A stretch of DNA of 64,000 bases, taken from positions 23,434,313-23,498,312 of the forward strand of contig OW028585.1 in the NCBI GenBank assembly GCA_932294295.1. Direction: 5' to 3'. This document shows positions 29,788 through 42,588 of this stretch, one piece after another (position 1 is the stretch's first letter; each line of letters opens with the position of its first letter). The stretch is from Alitta virens (Eukaryota; Annelida; Polychaeta; Phyllodocida; Nereididae). A program made the translations under genes and the position numbers. The notes beneath the pieces were generated by a model that ran no database searches, was not told the origin of the DNA, and saw only the letters and a program-made list of their open reading frames with translations.

Positions 29788-30177
29788 ATGTCAGCAACAT
29801 TCCTGTCATACAGACAAGAAGAAAGAAGAAGGAGAAGTCCCCTGCTGCTCCTAGTGCTGCTTCTTCTGTCCTCCCACTCAGAACGAGAAACCCAGTCTTC
29901 TGTGCAAGGTATTACTCCTGCTGATGAAGCTGCAGAGATGACTAGCAGAAAGAATACTGAAGACTGCCTCCCAGCTGATGATGAACAGAAGGTAGCTGAG
30001 TGGTATACGGAGAACCCCATCAAGGACCAGCAGAAGAAGAGTAGGCTGATGGAAGAGATGGCTGAGACTCAGTCCCCTGCACTGTTGGATTCCATACGAA
30101 CATATGTTGGGAAGTTAATGATGGTGGGACCTTCTGGAACTGCACAGAGGAATCCAACTGAGAAGGAGAAGACTTAG
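29788..30177 (+). pseudogene. MADF-type DNA-binding protein of the Harbinger element
   Basis: The frame contains DDEQKVAEWYTENPIKDQQK, then SRLMEEMAETQ and SIRTYVGKL followed by GPSGTA, matching the MADF fold of Harbinger accessory proteins (aromatic WY..NP.., a basic helix, then a W/F..S.RT.YGKL..SG ending). The frame is preceded by low-complexity sequence in other frames (from 29595) and the start is unclear. Confidence 0.6.
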
Positions 30178-31929
30178 TGGTCTGTGCTAACTTTGCTTCC
30201 TGGATCAACACATCAAAAGAGTCTCTTCTCGCCACGCAATCAACCTCAAGAAGAAAATAGAGAAGACCAGAAGAGGCATGCCGAACATCGATTACTTCAG
30301 TGCCAGTCTTGTTAATTCAGGACCGGAGGAGTTTAAAGTAGACGATCAGGCATCACCACAAGAATTTGAAGAAAGTCAAGTCATTGGACAGTACCAATTA
30401 AGGAAGGGCCATTCAAGAAGAAGAAGGGGGCACCTGCATCTGAACCACGTTCATCCCTCATTACTGACCTTGTTGTCACAGCCTGGAGAACAGCAGCCAG
30501 CATTGATGAGAAGATGCAGAACGTAGGGCAACCAGCTGCAGATGCTAAAGCTGCTATATAGTCACACAAATGGTGCAATATGTCTACTCTGAGTCAGCTA
30601 TCTGATTGGGTTGTCTTGGATTTGGATACCTATGAGGGATTCCTTGACTTTGCTTCTACAAGTTAAAGGACAAGCCAGACAAGCAAGAAAAGCCAAAGAG
30701 CAGCAGCAGCAGCTCCAGTATCCTTACATGTATTACCAAGGTATTCCATACCAGGCCTACCCGCAGATGTCTCCTGTGAAACAGTAGACCACTCGGCAAC
30801 CAGTGTGGATGCCACCTCCTGTCTCATCTACTACAGCAATCAGTACATTCTTAGCAACAGCCTCTTCGACTTTACTGCACCCGCTCCTCCTGCAGCATTT
30901 TATCCAGCAGTCCCAGGATGCTCTTCAGCTGTCCCTGCAATACCATTATGAGGTAACTCACCTTCGGTTGGATCTATGGTGTCGGGTAATCAAAATGCTA
31001 CATCCACTCCCCTGAACATGAGCAGCTTCCTGGGTCAGTTGGGCACCTTGGGCAGTCCCAACTCTTCGTTCATCAAGCAAATGCAGCAGCCGTCTCCGCA
31101 AAAGTAACCTGCATTGAACCTCAAGCTCGACTACTACAAGTCTTCCTTCGTCATCCAAGTGAGCCTTTTGGACCAGTACATGTCAACAAGTTGTCTGCCA
31201 TGGATCGTCTTCCAGTTTGCAGTCTAAACTCCCTGGATCTTCTTTTGGTTTTCCTGGATTTCCTGCCTTGGCTCGTCTTCCACTTTGCAGTCTTCACTCC
31301 CTGCATCTGCTTATGGTAATGTGGATCGTCTTCACTTGGATTGTCTTCCACTTTGCAGTCTGCACTCCCTGCATCTACTTCTGGTGCTGCTGTATCGCGT
31401 TCACTTGGATCCATGGTGTCAGTGATTAAAATGTTCCCTTCTAGACCTTTCAAAAAACATTTATCCCTGGCCTGAATACTATAATTTTTCATTAATATGA
31501 AGATGCTCCAAGGGCCAAGGTTGTTTTTTTTTCTTGGAAGAATTTAGAACTTGAGTTGCGGTTAAATGCAGACTTCCTCATGTGGTGCAATTGCTGCAGG
31601 ACTGAAGACTTGGGACCAGGCAGACAGGCTCATGTGGACGAGGAAGGAAGACTTGTAGTAGTGAAACCGGAGGTGCAATGCAGGCTTGTTGAGAGGTACT
31701 TGGTTGAGGTTTAATGATGACTTGCACCCTTGGAGCATCTTCATATCTTGTCATCCTGCCATGGCACACTTCCTACTGGAGAATTCACATAATCCACCTG
31801 GTAAAGGCATTGCTTCCTGGCATTCTGGGTGGCATAGTTCCCTCTGTGGCTTCCTGCTACATCTGTAAGTTGTGCACCATATCCCTCCAAGATCTAGGTA
31901 TCAAGTCATGGGTCTCTTGGTCCTCCTGG

Positions 31930-33108
31930 TCAAGCATGTGGTTGTGGGCTACAGGATACCTTATCCTCATGAGGTTTTAGAGCCAGCAGCCGGCAAGGAC
32001 TATGACTTCCACCGTCTTCGTTTTCTGGGGCACGGCAGTCAGCAAACACCAGAACATTGATGCCAAAACTCAAAAGGCATTCTCCACAACTCTTCTTGTT
32101 CATGAAAGCCTGTAGAACTTTGCAGTTTTTCTGCTGTCTTGTCATGTTCCTCAGGGGCAAAGGTTTCATGAGCCAACTTCTCAAGGGGAAGGCATCATCT
32201 CCAACAATGAAGTAGGGTACAGGTGTGTCACCACCAGGAATAGGTGCAGGTGCAGGCAATCAAATAGTACCATCTTCTGGAGATTCCCTCAGGGATGTCA
32301 CAGCAAAAACTGCTCCATCAGAGCCAGATCTATTTGCTCCACAACCAACATAGATGAACTTTTAATCAGCATCCACAAGAGACATGAGTCCAATGGAGTG
32401 GAATCCATTGTAGTTGTAGACACTGAGCCACCTTTGGGAGGACACTTGATGGCCACATGCTTTCCATCTATAGCTTCGATGAAATTAGGGAAGTTCCATC
32501 TTGAAGCAAACAGATCAGCAACTTCTTTCCACTCGTCAGGAGTTATAGGACAGGAGATGGCATCTTCAGCATATTCTGCAATGATGGCTTCAGACTTCTG
32601 GGATGATGCTGCTTATGGTGTTGCTGGCCACTCTGAACCCATACATGATGGACTTGTAGCTGTTACAAGTGGTCAGATACCGAAGAGTGATGGCTAGCTT
32701 CAATTCTAGCTGGGTCCAAAGCTTTCCTCCAGGACGTGTCAGTTTTCTCTATCCCAGGACCAACTTTAACAAGAAGCTCCTGAAACATTGCAGGGTCCAT
32801 TCTGAGGAAGTTCTCAATTCATTCAGCAAGCGTTCATACTGGCCCATCTGAGGTCTTATGAGTAGCCAGGGCCTCACACTAAACCTCTTCCTGACAATTT
32901 TCCTCCTCCTGCTGGCTAATAATCTCTTCCTTCTTCTTCTTTCTTCTCCATTGTGGTTCTCTTCTTCCACAGCTTCCAATATAATTGCAAGTTGAAGATT
33001 CAATTCCAAACTGGCCTGAGCTAGTTGTATAAGCTCTAATTCTTCTTGTGGATGTCCTGACATGTTTACTGCATGGCTGGCAGAGGTAGAATGAGCTGCA
33101 AGAAACAA
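31930..33108 (-). pseudogene. PIF/Harbinger DDE transposase
   Basis: From right to left: an N-terminal segment RKRFSVRPWLLIRPQMGQYE...LLNELR; a block reading WNFPNFIEAIDGKHVAIKCP in the frame around 32460-32530; FIVGDDAFPLRSWLMKPLPL at about 32208-32150; and a VVEN-AF block near 32080. These are the DDE_Tnp_4 landmarks of HARBI1-like nucleases, including the AIDGKH and GDDAFPL catalytic regions. Several frame changes and stops interrupt it. Confidence 0.8.
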
Positions 33109-33227
33109 CTACAGGCCATTTCATAATGATGTCACCAACCACAGAACATTACGTGGCAGTCGCCGTTGATTCCTCATCTGCCGTGGTTCCTGTGGTTGAT
33201 ACTTCGTTAATACGTTGACCTCTGTCA

Positions 33228-34341
33228 TAGGGATGCAAAATTCCAGGGAATTTTCTCAGCCAAAATTTTCCATGGAAATGTCGGGAAAATTGGGAAATTG
33301 TGGGAATATACAGGAATTTATGGAAAAAATATGGGAATATAACTTTTAATGATTGAAATAATATTCAAGGTGTATGTCTATTACAGTCTAAACATGCTAA
33401 ATGATGTTTCAGGCTTTCAGCAGACTTTTATTTTCTCAGAGGTCATTTGAATGTTTAGAAATATTGTTATTCCTAATTAGCCCAGCAGGTGCAGAAATAC
33501 AGGACGTAAAGCCCTATTCACCCACCCACCCACAGAAATATTGTTAGAAGAACAACAAGAAATTTTGCAAGATGCGGCTAGAACTTCAAGAATCAAAATC
33601 ACTTACAAAACAGAGATTAAGATAGAATCAAAATTATCAATTAAAAGAACAGAAGCTTTTCATTAAATCAAACAACATTTTACTTCCGATCTTTAAACTT
33701 CATTGTCAATATCATCAAGTTCATATTCAGCAACAGATTCATAAGTAAGGCATAGTGAAGAATTGGCTCAAACAGCTGCAGGTCGGACTTGATAGAGACT
33801 AGCTTCTCCACCCTCTCATTGGTGAGCCTATTGCGATTTTTCGTGTGTACTCTGCTGCTGAAAGAACCAGTGCAGAATGATAGAAAGGATCCCAGGATCC
33901 AAAGTTCCAAACTTCGCTGCTGCCACCTTGATGATGACAAAATATGTTGCAGTGGCTCCCAGACTAGAACATCCAATGGTGACTGTAAAGCACTATCACG
34001 CTACCTATGATTATCTGCTGAGAGCCTGATTATGAAAGTTCTTTGTTCTGAACACCAGCTCCAAGTAACAGGGAAGGACAACCAATTCATGTTTTCATAA
34101 CAAATAGCCTCATATTGTATGGGGGTTTAATCTTTAGTATTTCTGTTTATATTCATCCTTATTTCTAATTCGACTCTACTTGTATACTTGTAAACTGTAC
34201 ATTGACTTCTAAGTATCGACTGGAGATGACATTTCCATCCAGAAATATAAAATTTCAACCATTCAGACAAATGAAAGGAAAACAAAAGGACAAGCATTGC
34301 AGAGTATGACATCATTCATAACTGTTGTTCACATGTTCTAT
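33228..34341. mobile_element. hAT transposon fragment, left part
   Basis: Begins with TAGGGATGCAAAATTCC and continues as a GGGAAAATT-rich subterminal region. The matching inverted end TTTGCATCCCTA lies at 52850-52861, beyond the LTR element, so a hAT unit of about 1.3 kb appears to have been split by that insertion. No convincing 8-bp target duplication was found. Confidence 0.5.
33680..33976 (-). pseudogene. hAT transposase C-terminal dimerisation region
   Basis: The frame reads GSFSSRVHTKNRNRLTNERV followed by EKLVSIKSDLQL, which fits the hAT C-terminal dimerisation motif (S..G..HTKKRNRL..ERVEKLV.I..NL). Only this end of the transposase remains. Confidence 0.65.
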
Positions 34342-36016
34342 TGTCATGTGGATTGCAGGTTGCAATGTAAGTGGCCATGCCAAGGTATAGTGATGAATGA
34401 AAAAGCCAATAATCTGAGTGCAATTTCAAGAGAACTACAGTATAAGTATTTAAGGTAATTCTGAGTAATAATTGATGTGAGCTTGAGTATAAAAAGAGGC
34501 TGAGGACAACTACAGTACACAGCACCAGAGGGCAGCATCAACCAATACCAGAACCACCTGGGGAGATAGACAAAAATGAATACCAATGGACATGGAAAAG
34601 TCAATGATGAGCATGCCATGGAACAGCAGCAGCAGCCAACCTTGAGGATCAATAACCATCAGCTCCACCTAGTGAGAAGTGAAGAGCTGACCTCAACGTG
34701 ACCTCAACTGACCCATATAGAAGGTGGAAGAAACCCAACATGACCTCAACTTGACCTATTAAAGACGACCCCAAACATGACCAATATACATCATCACCTG
34801 CCTAGTGAGAAGGGCAGAAAGTATATCAACATGACCTCAGCCTGACCTACATAGAACCAAGCTGAGCTGACTTCAACCTGTCATCAACCCCAAATGAACA
34901 CTGGCTGAATATGTGGCGCGCCACGGGAAAAGGGGGCTTACGGGTGGTGACGTCGTAACTGCGAAATTGGCGGGAAAATGCAAGCAAGCCACGCGTGCGT
35001 AATTATAAAAAAAATTTGGGCCAGTCTTAAGCCTGAAGACTGTTCTGGCCTAGAAAGCACCTGCTGACCTGGATACAATCAGGCTTTTTTTATTTCAATG
35101 ATCTCAATGATTGACAAAATATTATTTTGTGACATTTTTTGTTGTAAATAGTCTACCATGTAACAAAAAATAGCAACAATACAAAATGTATCAAGAAATA
35201 ATGGCCCAGACATAAACAATGTCTCAAAATGTTGCCGGGATTGCACTTGACTTGACCTATCACATGTGTTTCTTAAATATATTTATTCATAATAATCATA
35301 AATTGACCTCAAAGATATCAGTTCAGTCAGAAATTGGAAAATGATGATTTATTTTCATAATTATTCTAATCTTTTCATTCACTCATTTTAACAGGCATGC
35401 ATTATCCTTTTTTGTTAAATGCCTCAATGCTACTGAAGCTTAGTCAGCTTACATGACCAACTGGCAGGGGTAGATGTAATGATGAGATGATATAGGCTAG
35501 GTGTCCACACTATGGTACACATTTTCCCTAAGGGTGGGGTATTTTACCTCCGCATATACAGGACACCACACCTTTCTTGTTATCTTTTTTTTTTTACAAT
35601 ATTAGATTTTTTTATTTCAAGTATATTACCCAGGGAGTAAAATAATGGCTAAAGTTTAGTCAGACCGTGCACTCAAATGGCAGGCATGACCTGATTTTGT
35701 GTGATTTTTTTGCATATTAGCTGTTTTTTTTTTTGCTTTAAATATACCAACTAAACAAATACGAGACAAGGTTTTTTTTTTCTGATGAATCACGATATAC
35801 TACTTTTAATTATAGCTGTCTTCTTAAAATTATTCAACCCCTACATGCAATCACTCATAAAAGAGCAGATTAGCAAATCTGGGGTTGTTCAAACAGTTCA
35901 AATAGTGAATAACAAAAACTGAAAACAAGCAGCTTTAATTGGGTTATTGAGTGCTGGTGTTCCAGTTTTAATCACTGCCTTAAATCATTAGATTCATGTC
36001 ATTGTCAACTGGAGAC

Positions 36017-36247
36017 ATGGCTCAAACAAGAGAATACTCACAAAAACATCAGAGAAGAGATTTTGGCATTGCACAAGCAAGGAAAATGATACAAAAATAG
36101 CTAAGATACTGAATATTTCAAAAGACACAGTTGGATGCATTATTTCGCAAATTCAAAGCTAAAGGTACAGTGGCTAATCAACCTGGGTGGGGCAGAAAGA
36201 AGAAGTTATCAACAGCTGCTATCAGATTCCTGCATTCACCTGATAAG
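36017..36247 (+). pseudogene. Tc1/mariner transposase N-terminal fragment
   Basis: Frames starting at the ATG at 36017 read a helix-turn-helix-like start, and a second frame gives KFKAKGTVANQPGWGRKKKL, the Tc1 pattern F...GTV.N.PG.GRK.KLS. Stops and a frame change interrupt it; catalytic parts are missing. Confidence 0.6.
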
Positions 36248-37314
36248 TGCCGAAAATCTCAAATGAAAGTTCCCCAGTATAACCACTATATGACTAGTAG
36301 GGTATGTCTGAACAAAAAAAAAAAGAATTCTGGGTTCAACAATAGCATCTTATCAAATTGCCTGATTAAAGGGATTTAGCATGCATGTGATTGCATAATG
36401 TTACAGCTGTATATAATAGTTGATTTTCTGCATCTTTTTATTGATATCATTAAATATTCATCTGAAAAAACTTGTGTGATTAATGCATGTGTCTTTTATG
36501 TCATGAGAAGAATTATAATGGGGGGCATATTTGCTAGCATGCATGGTCCAGGATACCTCTGTAAGGCACTGTACGCTTAATTCTCCAAAGGTTTGTGATA
36601 TCAGTGTATCATAGAGTACCAGGGGTTATGAAATGTAGCAAACAACACAAGTTCAGCAATTTTTGCATAATTTCCACAATTATAAAAAAGAAAGGGCAAT
36701 ATATGTCAAAATGAAGCTTCGAAATTTAAAGTATTACGATATAGACATTTTAGAAGACAAATAACATGTGTTTAGGTACACTAGTAGGTGAGACCCCGTT
36801 GATACAGGCTTTAGAAAACATGAATTTTTCACAATATTCTATAGTATTTATGGCCATAAGGACACCAAAAGGCACAAATAAAATATTTTAGACATATAAT
36901 AACAAAGCATGTAGGTGCAGTAGTATTCAAGTACTGCTTTGGAAAAGCAAAATAATCTGTAAAAATGTTTTCCCAAATCCTTCAAACAAAGTTGAGACAT
37001 GTCAATGAGACTATCAAAAGTCACAACTTGGCCATACAGACTAATAAGATACCAAATTATATCAATGTATATACAATAGCGTTGGAGTTCTGCTTCAGAA
37101 ATTAAGTGTGACAAATCCACCTGCACACACACTACATGTATTACTTGTTAATGGAGTATATATACAGAAAGTCAACAGTGTCAAGTTAGGAACAGCTTGG
37201 CAATGTTACTAGATCTAAAAATAAAGAAATTAATCAAGTTCTGCAGTCTACAATTGGTCTGCATTACCTCAAACCTCTGCCTGGGATAATAAAGCTAAAA
37301 CATGGAAACAAATT

Positions 37315-37338
37315 GGGGGGGGGGGGGGGGGTTGGGGG
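37315..37338. repeat. Poly-G tract
   Basis: A run of 17 G, TT, then more G. Non-coding surroundings from 36380 to 38250 are AT-rich with no supported gene. Confidence 0.9.
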
Positions 37339-38259
37339 GGGGTCAGCATGCTAATTTTCAAATTATTGGATGTTTTCTATTCTTGTGCTTTTCCCCACTC
37401 ATTCCGACTCATATCCAGCCTAATAATTAATAATTTAATTGCAATGCTATAACTATAAAAGCAGGTGATGTTATTGCATGCAGTGGACTTTCAGGAACAT
37501 TTTGAGACCATTTTCATTAGAAACTCAAAAGAGAACAATAATTTCAGGGGATCCAAAGAAAATGCAAGCCAATTCAAAAAGTCTAATTTTTTAAGGGAAT
37601 TTTTTTTTACAAATCTTGCAATTAAAAAATGTCCAGCCATATGAATTTAATATAACATTGTACCCGACTGTAACTTATTATAATAATCTATATGAGACAA
37701 TAAAAAAGAGGGGTCACCATGCTTGTTTTCTAGAAAAACTGACCTTTTTATGATGTCCCCCAATTTGTCCAAAATAATACTCAGAGCATCATTAGCTATA
37801 TACCTAAAGTAGAGCCTTTGAGCTATCATTTGGCATATTTGTCATAATTTTAGCATTAGATCAAAATTAGTGCTGTCCCCTTTTAGTTCTATATGTTCTA
37901 ACTCTCATATATGGAAGCCTTTTAGTGCCTCATACAACTTTTTTTTTTTGGCGTTTTTGGCCACTTTTTTTTTTTTCGTTTTCACTCAAATGGTTCAAGA
38001 AGGAGTTAAATAATATTGCATTTATTCGCAAATATTTGCGTTTATTCGCAAATGATAAAGTTTTTTGCCACATAATTATTTTTCCGAATTTGTGTTTTTT
38101 TGTTACATAATTTTTTTATTCTGCTCAATTGGTTCTAGAAGGAGTTGAATAGTTTTGCGTTTATTCGCAAATGTTTGCGAATAATAGCAAAAAAGATTCA
38201 AATGTAATGTAAAAAATATATATATAATTTAGAATAATTTATGTAATGAAAAACACAAA

Positions 38260-38830
38260 CTCAAAAAAATTGCGTATAAAAAAATGCACATGCTGAAAAA
38301 AATTATGTTGGATAAAACAAAGTGAAAAAATGTTACGTAGCAAAAATCAAAAAAGATGAACAATCATGTAGCAAAGAACACATAATAACGAATTATTTAG
38401 CAAAAGTCACAAATGATAAAAACTGCAAAATAAAATTTTATTTTTGCATAAATGCACCCTGGAAAAAAAAATTATGTAGCCAAAAACACAGATGAAAAAA
38501 TATCATGTAGCAAAGAATGCATACTGAAAAACAATATGTGGGAAATAACACCAAAAAAAATTATGATGTACCAAAAAATGGCAAAAAAAATTATGTAGAA
38601 AAAAACGCATATGAAAAAAATTATGTATCAAAAACCGCAAATTAAAAAAGTTACGCAACAAAACCGTAAATTTAAAAAAATTATGTATCAAACAACACAA
38701 ATCCAAAGAAATATGTATCAAAAAACGCAAGTTAAAAAAAATTTGATTTCTATGCAGCAAAAAACGCAAATCTAAAAAAAATTGTATCAAAAAACACAAA
38801 TCTAAAAACATTCAGATGCTATGTAGAAAA
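38260..38830. repeat. Degenerate AT-rich tandem repeats
   Basis: Roughly 30-bp variable units of the type AATTATGTAGCAAAAAACGC followed by A-rich spacers, about fifteen copies. A minus-strand frame of FFLNLRFLIHNFF repeats across it is a by-product. Confidence 0.75.
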
Positions 38831-41800
38831 AAAACTTAAAAAAAAAAAAGGAGTTGTGTGTGGCACTAGTAGGCTTCTATAGTAAGAATATTAACCTCAG
38901 CTGGTAGCCCATGTTTGATGCTCAATTGTGTTAAAAATGTTGCACATATAATGATGAAATTCCAGAAAAATTTAGAAAATGTCATGACAAACACAATGCT
39001 AGATTTTGGTAATTGTTGGTGAATGAGCAACCGAGATAAAAACCAAATACAGAGGTTGTTTTTACGTCGGAAACCGGATTTTTAAGACGCCAATTTTAAT
39101 GTTAAATTTTACAAAAAGTGATTATTGTAGCAGCTCACAATTTTAGTTGAGTATAGAAAAGTTACCTCATTATCACATATCCAAATCACGTAAGTTTTGA
39201 ACGACAGATAACGAAAATATGCCATAAAACGTAATGCATAGTTTAACAAGTGCCTGTGTCGCTGCTCATTACGTCTCAGTGGTTATGTGCGCGAAAACAT
39301 CAAATTTTCAAATACCCCAAATGACCACTAAATATTGAGATATCTGGAAATATTTTATAAACTACACATGTTAGACAATTACTTGCCATCAAAAACTAAT
39401 TTTTGAAAAATCCACCCATTAGCCCCCTTTTTACATGGTGCGTCACATATGATGAAAAGAGACCACAATACTCAAGCAAGAGTTACTCAGATACAGTGTA
39501 CAATAGTATTATGTATAATTATGTATAAATAGGGTTGATAGACTAAAACTGACAGGGAAAGAACAAGATTGTAAGCCAAGATGACAGGTAGACTCACACA
39601 GATAGACAAAATCACCAGGGAACAATTGGGATCGAAAAGAGAGGGTTAGTAAGTAAAAGAGTAAAAGCATATATATTAGATGTATGAAATAAGATACCAG
39701 ATTTTGGCATGGAAACTAAAGAGCATATCTCACAGCAAACAAAGGCACATAAAACGTCAATCAGCTAATGCAGTCTGACGAAGCACATGGTGTCCTGCTA
39801 TACAATTACAGGAAAATGGGTAACTGAATAAGGGAGAGGTACAATAAAAATTGGGGATTTATGGCACGAAATGGAAACTTTATTGCAAACTATGGGGATC
39901 CAAGTTGGGTAATGGAGCTGACAGATGAGATCACGAAAGGACAAGCCACAGTGACTCATGGGTGCTGGGACTGATCAATCGTAGGGATCATAAACTGACC
40001 AGGCACCAAGTCACGTGAGGGATGATAGGGGCTCTGAATCAATATGTAAATCAGGCAACCCAAGCTTACCATATATGGCAAGTCGGCTCTGTCAATCAAT
40101 CTGGCAGCTCCTCATTTTTGCATTGGACATACCTTGGATTCGGCCCATTGGTTCAGAGGCAGGTGGCTGGACAGGCTGAGGCTTTGGCCTGCCTGGCAAC
40201 CACCCCTGATTGGCCCTACCCAGTACCCCATAGGATGCAGGTTTAGGGTTTCATTTATAATGGCCAGGAGGGCAGAAATTGAGGAGTTCGAGCGGTTTTC
40301 AGACAGTAATCAGTTGACTTAGCTACCGTCTATCGATCAGGTTGTGAGCAAGTCAGGAGAAGAAGTAGGCAACTCAGCTGTGACTGTAGTGTGCGTTATT
40401 CAGGAATTGAGACAGTAAGTGTAGGTAAGATATTGTACAATCGAAGTAGAATAAGTAGTAGAAGAAGTACTGAAACCAAATACATTTACATTTGTCGAAG
40501 AAGTAGTAGAAGAAGAGTGGCTAACTGATTAGACCACACCAAGCATAAGTTGAGCTAGAATTGACAAGAATGCAGAAGCAGAAGAAGTAGAAGTAGAGTG
40601 GCTTGTGAGTAAAGACCACACAGATCTAACAAGTGGACAGATAGAGTGCAGCTGTATATAACTTATAAGTGATTCTTTGGGAGGGGATTGATTGTTGGCG
40701 CCATTGCATTGTATTTATGTGTTTGAATTATATGTGAGTTCAGGACAGGCATATCCCTGTTTTACTGCAATATTTAAGTGTTATCAATGATATGTATGAG
40801 ATCAGCAGTTAATTTGAGTATACTGAGAATAGTGACCTGATAAGTCAAACTAGCGAAGTATCAGTGATTGCTGGACTAATTATCATATTAATAAGTGTGT
40901 GTGTCATTTATCAATTAGTGAAACTTAGTGAAGACTAAAGAGTATAATTTGACTTGATCTGAGAGCAGTAATTAGAGATCAAGTACTAGATAGATGTGGT
41001 AATAGTTGTGTGGGAAAAGCGTATTCCATTGATATATTTTTGTGTCTATTCAACAGAAGTAGAAGTTAGGTATAGCTAAGTCAGGGACCATAATTGAGAA
41101 AGGCTGAGAGTGTGCTGCGTGAATGACACCCAGGCCATCAATTTATGAGAAGCAGGAGTAGAGTGGTTAATTAACCATCTCTTAGTAAATATAAGTGGCA
41201 CCTTGAGGCATGTACCATTGTGCGAATTAATGTGAGTTGTATGTGGAAAAAGCATTCAATATTATTATAATTGTTGTAAATTCTCCCAGAATATATTTCC
41301 AAAATCGTATACCAATTCTTAGTTATCCTTGCATTTGAAGTGTACTGAGAGGCCACTGCATATCAGTCAGTGGGCCAGTAGATAAGTAAGGGAAGTATAT
41401 CCCTCTAAAAATATTCAAAGAAGCCAAAAAGTGGAATAGTAAATATAAGTCCACTTTTGGTCAGTATTGAGAAGTACTGAGAAGCTGCTGAGTGCACATC
41501 AGCAAGCCAGTGAATATTGAGAGGAAAGTACATCCTCTATAAGAGTATTTAGAGAGAACAAGAGGTGGAACAGTAAATGTAGTTCCATTAATTTTGGTCA
41601 GAGACAATAAGTTAGATTTGAGATTGACAGCTAATGTTGCATGGCGATTAGGCTGTCCGCATAATCTTAAATTTACTAATAGACTAGCAGTAAAGTGAGC
41701 TAGTTAAAGTGGTCAGTCATTTAATATATGAGACCAAGTCGAAAGCAGTTCTGAGAAAAATATTGTGAATATTTTTCCTATTTTTATTAAATATTCTCAC

Positions 41801-41869
41801 AGCGCGAGTTAGCTTGCTAAATCCCCCAGATTGAGTTGAGTTGACACTCCAGATACCGGTAATCTAATA

Positions 41870-41887
41870 TGGTGGAGAATCCGGGTA
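41870..41887 (+). promoter_or_regulatory. Primer-binding site of the LTR element
   Basis: TGGTGGAGAATCCGGGTA begins with TGG immediately after the LTR end, as expected for the complement of a tRNA 3'-CCA end. I did not identify the tRNA. An ATG at 41945 with a short frame ending before GGT|GTACAA could be a spliced leader. Confidence 0.75.
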
Positions 41888-42142
41888 TTTAATCGCTTAA
41901 TAGCTATAAGTTAAATTAAAGATCATCTCTGGAGTGTCCGCAGCCATGGAGGTCGACTGCAGGCGGTCGTGCGACTCCGAACGAGGAATCCAGTCAGCTG
42001 GTGGCGGTGTACAAAGCAGAACGCACGCCTCAGTGACGAATAGCTGAACAAAGGTTTTAAAGTGTCCACTGAGTTAGAAAAGAGTAGAGGATAATTATTG
42101 GCCAGTGAAGAATGCATTGATAGCATAGAGCAGCTGAAATAG

Positions 42143-42584
42143 GACGCTATACGTTTTCCTATACACGAGAGTTTAGTAGTGTCAGGGCTAGATAGCGAAC
42201 TCAGAGAATACTTAGGGGGAGAGAACCTAATTTACCGGGGCGACATAGGGTCTGAAGGACTATCGAGACTAATTGAGTTGACTTGCGAAAGAGTCCAAAG
42301 AAAGAAAAGAATTAGTAAGAATCAGCAATTATTGAGAATCTGCCAATATTGCTTGAAGTATTTATTCCAGGGCGAGAACCCACTGTGTGTCCACCCAAAA
42401 ATTTATAGGGAAGTGAATAAAGTCATTAGCCCAGACGCAATTGAATTTATTTTGAAAGAATTCCTAGGTGATCAGGGCAAAGGAAAGAAGGGAAAGACAG
42501 AGCTGCGGGTTGGGGGGGACGCTCGCAATAGCCGTAGGCTTGTCTATAGTGATAGGAACAATATTTGGACTAGGAAGGGGTTGA
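42143..42584 (+). pseudogene. Tail-anchored small protein 1 of the LTR element
   Basis: An open frame from 42143 without an ATG (GTG at 42179) encodes a mostly helical protein: SGLDSELREYLGGENLIYRG, a Cys-containing helical core, then an Asp/Ala segment and LKEFL. At the G-run around 42511-42518 the reading frame appears to slip; in the other frame a hydrophobic segment (TLAIAVGLSIVIGTIFGLGRG) ends at TGA 42582-42584, a typical C-terminal membrane anchor. The core aligns by eye with the next gene. Function unknown. The absence of an ATG suggests a spliced start. Confidence 0.5.
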
Positions 42585-42588
42585 GTAA

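Larger units (their letters stand above)
29546..33110. mobile_element. Decayed PIF/Harbinger transposon
   Basis: A MADF-type DNA-binding gene on the plus strand (29788-30177) and a DDE transposase on the minus strand (33108-31930) form the two-gene layout of PIF/Harbinger elements. Both are broken. Between them (30180-31900) are short frames with glutamine- and proline-rich composition, probably the remainder of the MADF protein, and no other domain. I could not find the terminal inverted repeats or a 3-bp target duplication. Confidence 0.75.
34912..39447. mobile_element. 4.5 kb DNA transposon inserted in the left LTR
   Basis: The right LTR has the uninterrupted site GAATATGATG at about 50247-50256. 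In the left LTR this site is split and ATAT is present on both sides. The ends are inverted repeats, TGTGGCGCGCCACGGG and, reversed, TGTGACGCACCATGTA, continuing with AAAGGGGGCT; about 35 bp with some mismatches. Because of the ATAT overlap the target duplication may be TA or up to 4-5 bp. The interior is AT-rich; the only transposase trace is a short Tc1/mariner-like fragment at 36017-36247, so the copy is non-autonomous or very decayed. Confidence 0.8.
34342..41869 (+). repeat. Left LTR (3.0 kb, interrupted by a 4.5 kb insertion)
   Basis: Homologous to 49686-52687 along its whole length apart from the insertion 34912-39447. The two LTRs differ by scattered single-base changes and small indels, implying a fairly recent insertion. 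It contains GAAGTAGTAGAAGAAG repeats near 40440-40610 and a TATATAAC sequence near 40657 that could be a promoter. A 74-codon frame at 40022 present in both LTRs is short and unlikely to matter. Confidence 0.9.

Noticed and set aside
38503..38811. 102-codon Phe/Leu/His-rich frame
   Set aside because: Lies entirely in the degenerate AT-rich repeat and mirrors its unit.
40022..40322. Short frames present in both LTRs (40022 and 50831)
   Set aside because: Conservation follows from LTR duplication; they are short and without domain features.
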